This document shows positions 42,594 through 51,067 of a DNA stretch of 64,000 nucleotides, piece by piece. The position numbers and the translations under genes were made by a program. The stretch spans positions 2,731,501 to 2,795,500 of the forward strand of contig NZ_CP077087.1 in the NCBI RefSeq assembly GCF_014268495.2, in the 5' to 3' direction. The notes beneath the pieces are model-generated. The model saw only the letters and a list, made by a program, of their open reading frames with translations. It had not been told where the DNA came from and did not search any database. Source of the DNA: Pseudomonas monsensis. GTDB lineage: Bacteria; Pseudomonadota; Gammaproteobacteria; Pseudomonadales; Pseudomonadaceae. The number at the start of each line of letters is the position of its first letter. Within the stretch, counting starts at the first letter, position 1.

Positions 42594-42956
42594 ATGATCA
42601 AACCAACACCCAACCCGCCAGAAACCGACCCCGCATCCCCCTACGAATCCCTCGGTTCCAAAAAACTCCACGAAGCCGCCGAACGCGCCCTCGACCACTA
42701 CCTGCTCCCGGCCAGCCACATCATGGCCAACGCTCAGGAGCCGGAACGCATGTATCTCGCCAACCCGAAGTACGACACCGAATCCCTCCTGGCCAACGCC
42801 AGCGAAACCCTCGGCTCCGCCAGCGAAATGCTCAACAACTTCGCCGCCGTCCTCGACACTGCCCACCGCAAAACCGCACTGGGCATCGCCCAAGTCGTGA
42901 TGCTCGGCGAAATCGCCGTCAACCAGGCACTGGACAACGTCGAAGTCCCCCGATAA
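42594..42956 (+). CDS. DUF6124 family protein
   Basis: A 120-aa protein of a pseudomonad-specific family, recognised by MIKPTPNPPETDP, KKLHEAAERALDHYL, and a helical C-terminal half with TESLLANASETLGSASEMLNN. No membrane segment or signal. Function unknown; such genes are often preceded by the same kind of structured leader, as here. CAGGAG lies eight bases before the ATG. A GNRA-loop hairpin (42969-42988) follows but the T-run is absent; an insertion element begins 16 bases later. Confidence 0.75.
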   Translation: MIKPTPNPPETDPASPYESLGSKKLHEAAERALDHYLLPASHIMANAQEPERMYLANPKYDTESLLANASETLGSASEMLNNFAAVLDTAHRKTALGIAQVVMLGEIAVNQALDNVEVPR

Positions 42957-43011
42957 CGCCCCCAACACGACGAGGGGAAACCCTCGTCACATCAGAAGCC
43001 GTATGTAGTGG

Positions 43012-43914
43012 TCAACTAATCCCGGACACGACGTTAAGTTTTTTCTCGGCCTGAGCTGGGGCCAGTCCGTTGTTGAATTGGTGCGGTCTAATCCAGTTGT
43101 ACCGATGCATCAGGTAATGACTGATGTCGCGGTGCGCTTCTTGAGCTGTCATGTAGCCCACGGTTGGTATCCACTCAGTTTTCAAGCTGCGAAACACACG
43201 CTCCATCGGCGCATTATCCCAACAGTTTCCACGACGGCTCATGCTTTGGCGCATGCGGTAACGCCAGAGCCGTTGGCGAAACTGACGGCTGCCATATTGC
43301 GAGCCCTGATCCGAGTGAAACATTAGCCCTTGAGGCCTGCCACGCTGCTCATAAGCCATGTCCAACGCCTTGATGACCAGATCCGCATCCGGCTTGTTTG
43401 ACAGCGCCCAGCCCACAATCCGACGTGCGTAGAGATCCAGAACGACTGCCAGGTAATGCCATTTCCCTTGAGCCCAGATGTAGGTGATGTCGCCACACCA
43501 GACCTGGTTGGGTGCCGGAACATCAAACTCTCGATTCAAGATATTCGGAATGTCAGGCCGCTCGACCGTCGCTTGTTTGTAGGGATGTGATCCAGGTTGT
43601 TTGCTGACTAGCGCCAGTTCCCGCATCAGGCCTCGCACCTTAAACCGCCCGATCTGCTCGCCGTCTTCCTGCATCATCGACACGATACTGCGGCTACCGG
43701 CAGCGCTTCGACTTTGCGTGAAAAGTTCGTTGACCCGACTGCGCAACCGAAGCCGCTCAACGTCGGGATTTCGGCGCCTGAGGCGGTGGGCGCAGTAACA
43801 CGAACGAGTGACATCAAAGACTGCGCAAAGCCAATCGACCGGCTCTTGGGTACTTAACTGATCAATCAGCGTGTGCGCTCGTGCTCTTCCGACATCAAGA
43901 GCGCGGTAGCCTTC
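43012..43914 (-). CDS. IS3-family transposase, OrfB (made as OrfAB by -1 frameshift)
   Basis: Catalytic half of the transposase, 300 residues after the slip site. The DDE residues are in WCGDITYIW, MFHSDQGSQY and NAPMERVF. The frame has no good start of its own upstream of 43746; it is continuous in the -1 frame from 43914, directly after the heptamer T-TTA-AAG in orfA. The product is therefore expected as an OrfAB fusion. Confidence 0.92.
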   Translation of the reverse strand, partial: EGYRALDVGRARAHTLIDQLSTQEPVDWLCAVFDVTRSCYCAHRLRRRNPDVERLRLRSRVNELFTQSRSAAGSRSIVSMMQEDGEQIGRFKVRGLMRELALVSKQPGSHPYKQATVERPDIPNILNREFDVPAPNQVWCGDITYIWAQGKWHYLAVVLDLYARRIVGWALSNKPDADLVIKALDMAYEQRGRPQGLMFHSDQGSQYGSRQFRQRLWRYRMRQSMSRRGNCWDNAPMERVFRSLKTEWIPTVGYMTAQEAHRDISHYLMHRYNWIRPHQFNNGLAPAQAEKKLNVVSGIS

Positions 43915-44174
43915 TTTAAAATGGATTTCTCCCGCTCAAGTCGAGCGATTCGAGCTTCCAATTCCTGGATTTTCTGTTGCTCTGGCGTCAGCGCTTTACT
44001 CTGCGGAGTAACGCCGGTGCGCTCCTGCTGAAGCTGATTAACCCAGCGGCGCAACGCGGACTCAACCACACCAAGCGAGCGGCTGGCTTCGATATGGCTA
44101 TAGCTTTGATCGAGCACGAGGCCTGCGGCCTCGCGTTTGAATTCAGCGGAAAAGGAACGACGTTGTTTGGTCAT
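43866..44174 (-). CDS. IS3-family transposase, OrfA
   Basis: A 102-aa helix-turn-helix protein (RRSFSAEFKREAAGLVLDQS, then HIEASRSLGVVESALRRWVN) ending in a leucine-zipper-like coil (KIQELEARIARLEREKSILKK). The slippery heptamer TTTAAAG (43914-43920, minus strand) is in the zero frame as T-TTA-AAG, near residue 86-88. AGGTGTCTGATG leads into the start. Confidence 0.92.
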   Translation of the reverse strand: MTKQRRSFSAEFKREAAGLVLDQSYSHIEASRSLGVVESALRRWVNQLQQERTGVTPQSKALTPEQQKIQELEARIARLEREKSILKKATALLMSEEHERTR

Positions 44175-44238
44175 CAGACACCTCTATCTGGCGAGCATTC
44201 TCGCCTAAATGGGTGTCCGGTTTCATTAGACCACTACA

Positions 44239-44614
44239 GTACCCGCGCTGGCACAGGGCAACGCCTTGCGCCACAATGCCTCCGCTGTCACCCTTCGGCC
44301 CGTTCTCAAGGATCAGAACAAGGAATCAAGGATTGGGCGGCTACGTCCTAAACCCCGCGAAAAACCACCGCTACGAAGAAGCCAAACCCGTCGACATCCA
44401 CGCCCAGCGTTGGGCAGAGTATGAGAAGCACGGAAAAGAACCTGCGCGCGAACCTGAGAAAATCGGGATCGCGTTGAGGATTGGGGTGTTCTTTGATGGC
44501 ACTGGGAACAATGCGGATAACACGGCGGCTGGATTGCTGTGTGGGGCGCAGCATCCGATTGCGCCGGGGCATGAGACGCTTCTCCTGCCCGTCTTTCACT
44601 GGTGTTGTTTTTAG
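44239..44614 (+). pseudogene. Remnant of a DUF2235-type T6SS phospholipase effector
   Basis: The frame shows IGVFFDGTGNN, the nucleophile-region motif of DUF2235/Tle-like lipase effectors, preceded by KNHRYEEAKPVDIHAQRW. It diverges into non-homologous sequence after about 44575 and stops at 44614. A second frame at 44248-44340 (ALAQGNALRHNASAV, LRPVLKDQNKE) also looks coding, so a frameshift is likely. The 5' end abuts the insertion sequence. Effector function is lost. Confidence 0.7.
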
Positions 44615-44857
44615 TAATCATCTTTGACAGCTACCACGTCAATGCTGGTTTCAACGAAGGTCCGCTTTCGGCCAGAAGCCGCCACCTCAGTAGACGCAAC
44701 CACCCGCTAGAGTGGGAGCTGATTACCTTTGCACCAGCATCAAATTGTGTCAGATGACGCTCACCACAATGGCTAATTTTCGAGAGTTTGGGTGGCACAT
44801 TGGTATTACTGATCTACATTTCCTTGGTAGAACCGCCTCGACCAAGGAAGACTAACA
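44615..44857. other. Intergenic region at the start of the AT-rich island
   Basis: No gene. Contains one copy of the TCCGCTTTCGGCCAG short repeat (44661-44675) that recurs through the next 6 kb. Confidence 0.4.
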
Positions 44858-45796
44858 ATGAGAAGGATCGTTCTTGCAGCGCTTTGCACCCTCGCTTTGA
44901 CCGGTTGCGCTAACCTCAGATCCCCTAAATTTGTTGATGTGCCCGGGCCGACCGTGGTTACCGAATGTCCACCACAGGCCGACTCTTATTGCCTGTTAAC
45001 GAACCTTAGCGAGGAGTACAGGCAATATTACGACGGCGCACAAGATGCCAGGGTAATCTCCGATGTGACTGCCCTATCTGCAACTGGCGGTGCAGTCATC
45101 GGTGCAGCAACGAATGCTCATTCGGATCTTTATAAAGCTACTGCTGGAATCGCTTTGACAGCGATGGGTTTTTCCAGATACGCCAACTTCAAAACTCAAG
45201 CCCTTGTATCACGAGCTACAGCCTCAAAGCTGACATGTGCCGCTACTCCGCTGGCTTCAATGCTCGGGCTCCAGATGCCTGATAAGGCTGCCGTTGCAGC
45301 GGGCACACCTATTAAGGCAATGGTGGTTGTAAATCCGCTTTCAAGTATTACGGCACAAGATGCCGCAATCTCTACGTCGAGCGGCGGGAAATCATTATTA
45401 ATACAGAATATCGATATAGGAAATGCCGTAGCACTTAACGACTACATGACCATCACGAGCCTCGCTGAGACCCTGAATAACGCTGCCGCTAACATCGAAA
45501 AATCCCAGCGAATTCTTCGGGAAATCAATGCAGAAGCCACCTCGAATCTTGTCGGATTGCAGCTCAGCGCGATCAACCAAATTGAAACAGACTCATTCAA
45601 GCTTGAAGAAGCAATTAACTTGATAAAGCAAGTTGATCCGAAGGATGTAAAGCCAACACCTAAAGCTCAATCCGTAATTAAATCATCTCTTAGCAGCACT
45701 GTTCTTGAAGACAATCAGAAAGCAGTTGCGGTTATTGAGAATTACAACCGATACATACGCTGTATGTCTGGGGACTTTGCTCCGACTACATTCTAA
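44858..45796 (+). CDS. Lipoprotein of unknown function
   Basis: A 312-aa protein with a lipoprotein signal (MRRIVLAALCTLALTGC, lipobox LTGC, Cys17). The mature part has an early Cys-rich stretch (TECPPQADSYCLL) and a long helical C-terminus. No domain recognised. AAGGAAGACTAAC precedes the ATG. It is clearly AT-richer than the core genes and is followed by a strong terminator. Within this island it could be an immunity or envelope protein, but that is a guess. Confidence 0.75.
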   Translation: MRRIVLAALCTLALTGCANLRSPKFVDVPGPTVVTECPPQADSYCLLTNLSEEYRQYYDGAQDARVISDVTALSATGGAVIGAATNAHSDLYKATAGIALTAMGFSRYANFKTQALVSRATASKLTCAATPLASMLGLQMPDKAAVAAGTPIKAMVVVNPLSSITAQDAAISTSSGGKSLLIQNIDIGNAVALNDYMTITSLAETLNNAAANIEKSQRILREINAEATSNLVGLQLSAINQIETDSFKLEEAINLIKQVDPKDVKPTPKAQSVIKSSLSSTVLEDNQKAVAVIENYNRYIRCMSGDFAPTTF

Positions 45797-45802
45797 CTGG
45801 AA

Positions 45803-45836
45803 CCGGGCCAGAGATAGATTCTCTGACCCGTTTTTT
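45803..45836 (+). terminator. Intrinsic terminator after the lipoprotein gene
   Basis: CGGGCCAGAGA, loop, TCTCTGACCCG and six T residues, seven bases after the stop codon. Confidence 0.88.
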
Positions 45837-45915
45837 GATGCTATGTGGCTCGAATGCATTGCATGACCCCGAAGCTGCAGCAGTCACTCCCGCCTATATT
45901 TGAAGGAGAAAACTA

Positions 45916-46401
45916 ATGCCCGAGAGCTCTTTTGAACACCCACTATTTGGAACTGTACGATTCCGCACCTTGAGCCCAGAGTGGAAGCGTGGGGACAAAA
46001 TTGTTTTCTTAAGCGGCTTTGATCTTGCTGATGTTACTAAGTTAACCATCCCGCAGCTAAAAAATATTCCTGGCGCTGGCGGAGGCATATTAAGGGTTCA
46101 TAAGCTAGCACATACACAGCTTTTGAAGGCATTCGAGATTATAGAAGAACAAGATTTACTAAAACACGTTAAAACCTGCGCCGGAACTCTCAACGTTAGA
46201 CTGCGCAAGCCTACAAGCGGCGCCCTCAGCAAGCTACCCTCGAATCATGCATTTGGTATTGCTATTGACCTAAACGAAGATGACCCCGGTTTTGGGGACT
46301 CGGTGGCCCCGGTGGCACCCATATTGGAATCCCTAGGATTCACCTGGGGCAAAGCGTTCAATGATCCTATGCATTTCGAAGTTAATCGATTCATTAACTA
46401 A
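45916..46401 (+). CDS. M15-family peptidoglycan peptidase (VanY/endolysin-like)
   Basis: A 161-aa zinc peptidase. The ligands fit the M15 pattern: H111 and D118 in NHAFGIAIDLN and H153 in DPMHFE. Relatives cut D-Ala-D-Ala or L-Ala-D-Glu in peptidoglycan, including phage endolysins. There is no signal peptide, so delivery would need a lysis system or a secretion route. AAGGAGAAAAC stands before the ATG. AT-rich, within the island between an effector remnant and membrane-protein genes. Confidence 0.8.
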   Translation: MPESSFEHPLFGTVRFRTLSPEWKRGDKIVFLSGFDLADVTKLTIPQLKNIPGAGGGILRVHKLAHTQLLKAFEIIEEQDLLKHVKTCAGTLNVRLRKPTSGALSKLPSNHAFGIAIDLNEDDPGFGDSVAPVAPILESLGFTWGKAFNDPMHFEVNRFIN

Positions 46402-46588
46402 AGGCATATAGGTGATTTTGGATGCAATGCGTTCCACTGATACATAGGCACTCTAAATTTAGATTGGAGAAGTGTTTGGCGCTGATGGCTTTCGGATCAC
46501 CAATGCGCATCTGCGGGTGAAGCGAAAAAATGCATAACTATGAAAGCACTTGACCTCAATCAATTAATTAATATTAATGGAGAAAAAT

Positions 46589-47230
46589 ATGCTATCCACA
46601 CCAAACTTTCCCGAGATTGATAGCAACACAATAAAATTTCAAATAGGTGTGATTGCCATAAGCCTTGCGAACATTACAAGCTTCTTCTCTAAGACCCCAA
46701 TAACATCTATAAGCGCCTCTTACTATGAGAATGGCTGGGCGCGCAATTTGCTTGTTGGATTTCTCTTCGCGATATCAGCATTCATGCTTGCATATAATGG
46801 TTTTTCTAGAAAGGAAATGATCCTCAGCAAAATAGTAGCAGCTGCCGCATTTGGCGTTGCCATGTTTCCATGCGGGTGTGGCAGATCAAGCGGTTTTGTA
46901 TCTATTGCGCACTATGTTTCCGCAGCGGCAATGTTTTCAATACTCGCTTACTTTTGCTATTTATTCCACTGTCGCGCCTTAGATAAAGGGCATGTCGAAG
47001 CATTACGACGCTCGAGAATATACGCTATTTGCGGAATATCAATTATTGTATCTATGCTGCTTATGGTAGTAGACCATGTATCGGGTGATAAACTATCCAG
47101 CACCATTCCTCGCCTTACGTTTTACTGTGAGCGAGTAGGCCTGATTGCGTTTGGAGTATCATGGTTTACCGCTAGCAAGCTACTACCAGTGATTTCTTCG
47201 CCCAATGAAAGACTCCATCTATTCAGGTAG
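46589..47230 (+). CDS. Integral membrane protein of unknown function
   Basis: A 213-aa protein with about six hydrophobic segments, for example IGVIAISLANITSFF, NLLVGFLFAISAFMLAY and HYVSAAAMFSILAYFCYLF. The CGCG at the middle is unusual. I do not recognise a family. Start: the ATG at 46589 has GGAG six bases before it; a first ATG at 46577 would place that signal inside the gene. Strongly AT-rich codon use. A partner or immunity protein of the preceding peptidase is possible but unproven. Confidence 0.7.
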   Translation: MLSTPNFPEIDSNTIKFQIGVIAISLANITSFFSKTPITSISASYYENGWARNLLVGFLFAISAFMLAYNGFSRKEMILSKIVAAAAFGVAMFPCGCGRSSGFVSIAHYVSAAAMFSILAYFCYLFHCRALDKGHVEALRRSRIYAICGISIIVSMLLMVVDHVSGDKLSSTIPRLTFYCERVGLIAFGVSWFTASKLLPVISSPNERLHLFR

Positions 47231-47588
47231 AGAGCGCCAAGGGCGACTTGAGTTGGCAAACACTCAGTCATAAGCGTTTATTTTATCTATATTAGTTTGA
47301 CTGCCATCCCAGCTTAAAAATATTGCCATATGACTTCAGCCCCTCCAGAGCGCAGCAACTACTTGAGTCATGACTCCCTCCTATATTGGTTTTAGGCGCT
47401 ACCGCTTCTCCGCCGTTAGTGTTCACAAATATAGGTATCAAAGTGGAGAGGGTTAGTGCCTCATCCAGTCAGCATCAATGCCAGCGCTCCATCCGGGAAT
47501 AGTGCTTTCATGCAAGGGCTCCTAATTCAATTTAAATATATGCGCTCCAAACTTGATTAAGGTCATATCTAATTGCGCCAGGAACCTT
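47231..47588. other. AT-rich gap without a gene
   Basis: About 360 bases between the ends of two convergent genes. No frame, hairpin with T-run or repeat could be supported. Confidence 0.4.
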
Positions 47589-48143
47589 CTAAAGAAAATT
47601 TTCGAATTCCTCGACTGCTTCCTTGCGGAGCCATTTGTTGATTTTCTTGTGCTTTATGGGCCCATGATGGTTCACGGTAAGGCGAATAAGCCTCGCGCAA
47701 TACTCAATGGCAAATTTATGATTGTCTTTTGTCACATGTCGAAAGGTATCGCAGTCGGTTTTACCAGAGACCGCAATCAGCAATTGCTTCAAGCTAGGGT
47801 CAAATGACATCGAATTTCCAGAGCACTGGAATATCCCAGCCTCCTCTGTGCATGGCGTGTTAGATCCAGGATTGTTTTGGTCTACCCCTTCATTCCAATC
47901 CCACGAGCTTTCAAAACCACCTAGCACTCTCAACACCTCTAGCATTACAGCTTTTCGATGCTTTGTTCCACGCCACGGCCCTAAGTCGGAAACAACACTG
48001 GAGTAAATGTCATGAGCACTGTTTGGTAAGAAAATCTCATCCGGTGCATTTATCGCCCAATCTATCAATTCGTTGAGAAAAGCGTCAGGCGCAGCGCCTC
48101 GATTCTTGATTATTTGCTTGCATGCAGTAAAGGCCCTACTCAT
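47589..48143 (-). CDS. Hypothetical protein, lysozyme/transglycosylase-like
   Basis: A 184-aa soluble protein without a signal peptide. FESSWDWNEG (E78) followed by TEEAGIFQCSGNS recalls lysozyme-fold enzymes, where a glutamate in an ES-type motif is followed by AG-FQ-S. Five cysteines. This is a resemblance only; I do not recognise the family. AGGG is upstream of the ATG at 48143. It lies in an AT-rich island next to an M15 peptidase, which would fit a set of cell-wall enzymes. Confidence 0.6.
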   Translation of the reverse strand: MSRAFTACKQIIKNRGAAPDAFLNELIDWAINAPDEIFLPNSAHDIYSSVVSDLGPWRGTKHRKAVMLEVLRVLGGFESSWDWNEGVDQNNPGSNTPCTEEAGIFQCSGNSMSFDPSLKQLLIAVSGKTDCDTFRHVTKDNHKFAIEYCARLIRLTVNHHGPIKHKKINKWLRKEAVEEFENFL

Positions 48144-48656
48144 AAACCATCCCTATAAATAAGATCACTTATTAAGAGCTGTGCCGACCTCAGTTACCAT
48201 CCTAGTTATAACAGCCCCACCGTGACTGTGTTAACTGGAAATATTTACAGCAAGCTCAATGGTAAAACAGCCTTCTCAATCTTTAACTTCCCGTTTTATT
48301 GAGTGCTACGCCCAATGCAGAATGCGAGCTAAAAAGGAAGCCTGAACTAGAGATTTGGCCATTTGACAGAGCTTAGCTGAATTTCCATGGTCTGCTTTTG
48401 GCCGTATGCGGTCGCTTGGGAATGTCCGCTTCTGGCCGGTAGCGGTCGTGTGCGAACGTCCGCTTCTGGCCGTTTTCTGCTGGTCCGCAGCAGCCGCTGT
48501 GGGTCGATTCGAGCCGTTCGTGACCTGGCACTGTCGACCCAACGCTGACGTTAGGATAAAAAGGTAGGGTACAACCTCACAGGCCACACCTGCGCGCATT
48601 GCGTAGCACGTTTAATCTACTCTGGCCTCATTTCCCCTAACCACACCGAGGATGCA
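48144..48656. other. 513-bp gap with tandem short repeats
   Basis: No convincing gene. Contains the 34-bp-period repeat described separately (48391-48472). A short frame on the minus strand across it is an artefact of the repeat. Confidence 0.5.
48391..48472. repeat. 34-bp-period tandem repeat, TCCGCTTCTGGCCG core
   Basis: Three copies of T(C/T)TGCTT(T/C)TGGCCG-type cores start at 48391, 48425 and 48459, exactly 34 bases apart. Single related copies occur at 44661, 49557 and 50997. All six lie in the accessory stretch 44.6-51.0 kb. Confidence 0.8.
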
Positions 48657-49553
48657 ATGTTTAAGAAATTCTTCGAATACGAATTTGCTTTTGAGGCCAT
48701 CCTCGTCTCCCTAATTGCGCTTTGCCTACTCATACTCTTATTTAGGGTGGTGATTCCAAATTTCAGCTCTAAATCTCTAGCAGCCAGTTGGATGACGATG
48801 CTCGGCGCTTTTGTGATATTTGTTTATTCAATATTTGTTGAGCTAAAGGAAGATTCATTCAAGTCCAGCTTTAACACATACTCATGCTTTACAGATAAAA
48901 TGGAAGTTTTCAACTACATAATTCCATTTTATCACCTAGGAGATTGCGGACTGCTCCGATATCAGGACAATGGCTCGATAACCTACCTTAACAACGACCT
49001 AGGAATAGAGGACGCCCCATCGGTAGGCGCCGAATTATTATTGATAAATGCCATATCTTATATCGCGTCAGATTTTAGAGATTGGCGCTCTGAAAAGTAC
49101 TCATCTCCTGGTTCCTATCGAGTAGCTTTTCGCAAAAAAGCTGATGCCAATGGAGATACAGTACTGCTAGAAGGTTCTGTGCTTCGTAAATCCACATTCA
49201 GATACTTCGACTTTCTACCGGAGGTCGCTCACGACTTTGGTGGGTACTCAATCCTTCCTAGAGGAAGCACACTATCTCTGGATGGGAGAAAACTGATACT
49301 TTCGAATCCACACTTCTCCTTCGAGATTGAACCATTCGATCTGGGGCGAGTATATCGAATAGAAAGTGAGTCCCCCGAAACCATATGGGCCACTGACTTT
49401 GACGTAAGGGTGTCTTACAGGCTGTTCAAGTCAAGGTCAGGGCATTGGCGTCGATCTGAGTACACAGATTTTTGCCATGCATTAGCAGAGGGAATCAAAG
49501 CCCGCCTTGAAGTGCCTAGAGAGCAGTGGCCCAAGTCGCGCTCTTGGGCGTAG
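48657..49553 (+). CDS. Membrane-anchored hypothetical protein
   Basis: A 298-aa protein with two N-terminal membrane helices (~14-33, ~43-62) and a soluble ~230-aa C-terminal domain rich in beta-type sequence (GSYRVAFRKKADANGDTVLL). No family recognised. CGAGG precedes the ATG at 48657. AT-rich, last gene of the island before core-like DNA resumes. Confidence 0.68.
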   Translation: MFKKFFEYEFAFEAILVSLIALCLLILLFRVVIPNFSSKSLAASWMTMLGAFVIFVYSIFVELKEDSFKSSFNTYSCFTDKMEVFNYIIPFYHLGDCGLLRYQDNGSITYLNNDLGIEDAPSVGAELLLINAISYIASDFRDWRSEKYSSPGSYRVAFRKKADANGDTVLLEGSVLRKSTFRYFDFLPEVAHDFGGYSILPRGSTLSLDGRKLILSNPHFSFEIEPFDLGRVYRIESESPETIWATDFDVRVSYRLFKSRSGHWRRSEYTDFCHALAEGIKARLEVPREQWPKSRSWA

Positions 49554-49633
49554 ATGTCCGCTCCTGGCCGATAGCTGCCGGCCAAGGTCAACTATTCCAA
49601 CTCAGCACAGGCTTTGCACAGGGTGGCGTTGGA

Positions 49634-50020
49634 TTATATCCAGACGTCGTTCAAGGCAGTTCTTTCGCCATTTTCATGCCCTGTGTTCAAAATACCTCGA
49701 GGCTCGATCATCATCAGTTTTGCTTCACCTTTAGCAGCCGTTCGATGCTCAACGCCACGGGGTACCACATAGAGTTCACCGGGATTCACATAAACGCAGC
49801 CTTCCGGCAGGTCGATGCGCAGGGTGCCTTCCAGGACAAGAAATGCTTCGTCGGTCTCAGGATGTGAGTGCCAGATGAACTCGCCTTCGATTCGCACAAC
49901 CTTGAACTGGTAGTCATTCATCTCTGCAACAACCCTGGGGCTCCATTGCTGATCGATGAGTGAAGCCTTGCGTGCCAGGTTTACAGGAACTGATGATTGT
50001 TGATGACGGAGCTCTGACAT
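49634..50020 (-). CDS. Cupin-domain protein
   Basis: A 128-aa single cupin. Metal-site motif 1 reads HSHPETDEAFLVLEG and motif 2 PGELYVVPRGVEHR. Function unknown; small cupins are often metal-dependent isomerases, dioxygenases or sensors. GAGGATCCGTC stands before the ATG. It lies 72 bases after an AraC-type regulator on the same strand, so they may be one unit. Confidence 0.87.
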   Translation of the reverse strand: MSELRHQQSSVPVNLARKASLIDQQWSPRVVAEMNDYQFKVVRIEGEFIWHSHPETDEAFLVLEGTLRIDLPEGCVYVNPGELYVVPRGVEHRTAAKGEAKLMMIEPRGILNTGHENGERTALNDVWI

Positions 50021-50092
50021 GACGGATCCTCTGTGGTTGAAGTCGCCAGCCTATAGCGCATGGAACAGGGCGCTCTTGTACGATCCTGCAAG

Positions 50093-50917
50093 TCAGCGTG
50101 CGGCCCGCAATCGTTCCAGCCAGCGCATGGGCGGTATTCCGTAGCAGCGGGTGAAGTGTCGCGTCATATGACTTTGATCGTGGAAACCCGCGACGAGGGC
50201 CGCATCTACCAAGGTGAAACCTTCAAGCACCAATGCGCGGAACCGATCCAGGCGGCGCAGGGTGACAAATCGGTAAGGGCTCGTACCGTAAAGTGTTCTG
50301 AAGTCGCGTGACAGGCTCCAGCGTTCGCGCCCGCTAGCCCGCTCCAGCATATCCAGCGTAATGCATGAATGCAGATGTTCCAGGATGAACGCTCTGGCGC
50401 GCTCGGCTGCGCAGTAATCCAGACGCTTGCGCCCGCGTGGCTTGCCACCGACGGCACGCAACGCCATTGCCAAGTCAAAAAGCGCGTCCTGTTCCTCCAG
50501 TGTCTCCAGTGGATGATCCACTGCTTGCACGAAAGCTGCACTGGCATGGAACAGACGTGGATCGCTCGAAATTCCCCCCGCGATAAAGGGCAAGGGTTCT
50601 CCCCCCAGGATGTTCTGGATTAGTGCGGGATCAACGTAAGCCATACGGTAACGAAAGCCTGCATCGGTGCCGGCCATACCATCGTGGAGTTCGTCGGGGT
50701 GAAGCACGAGCGTGTTGCCGGGAACACCGTGGCGCAGCGAGCCTGCGTAGTGAAAGCTCTGCACGCCTGCCAACGTTCGACCGATCGAATAGGTGTCATG
50801 GCGATGCGGATCGTAGCCGTGGCTGCCAAACCACGCTTCGATACGCTCGATTCCTCCAGGTTGAACACTGCGAATGACCCAGTCGACATTGCCAGCTTGG
50901 TCATTTTTCTGATCCAT
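50093..50917 (-). CDS. AraC-family transcriptional regulator
   Basis: A 274-aa regulator. The N-terminal cupin-like sensing domain has GYDPHRHDTYSIGRTLAGVQ. The C-terminal pair of helix-turn-helix motifs follows (LDMLERASGRERWSLSRDFR, then DAALVAGFHDQSHMTRHFTR with the conserved GF-DQSH-F). It likely controls the cupin gene downstream. Ligand unknown. Confidence 0.88.
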   Translation of the reverse strand: MDQKNDQAGNVDWVIRSVQPGGIERIEAWFGSHGYDPHRHDTYSIGRTLAGVQSFHYAGSLRHGVPGNTLVLHPDELHDGMAGTDAGFRYRMAYVDPALIQNILGGEPLPFIAGGISSDPRLFHASAAFVQAVDHPLETLEEQDALFDLAMALRAVGGKPRGRKRLDYCAAERARAFILEHLHSCITLDMLERASGRERWSLSRDFRTLYGTSPYRFVTLRRLDRFRALVLEGFTLVDAALVAGFHDQSHMTRHFTRCYGIPPMRWLERLRAAR

Positions 50918-51067
50918 GAATGTGTACCTTCCCGATTCTGCGCGTTGGTGGTGAGAGTCTATCTGTCGGGAATATACAAGTGCGGGTATTTAGATGTCTG
51001 CTTTTGGCCGAAAGTTGCCCTATCCGTAATTCCATATCAATCAGTGTTACTGCCAGATCAACGGATC

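Larger units (their letters stand above)
43004..44238. mobile_element. IS3-family insertion sequence, 1235 bp
   Basis: Terminal inverted repeats TGTAGTGGTC...CCGGACAC on both sides, flanked by a 3-bp direct repeat GTA (43001-43003 and 44239-44241). It contains orfA and orfB on the minus strand, with a programmed -1 frameshift site between. The element appears intact. It lies between the DUF6124 gene and a ruined effector gene. Confidence 0.93.

Noticed and set aside
48391..48472. Possible CRISPR array
   Set aside because: Only three units with exact 34-bp period and no distinct spacers; it is a simple tandem repeat.
48306..48599. 97-codon minus-strand frame over the 34-bp repeat
   Set aside because: The frame is made by the tandem repeat itself.
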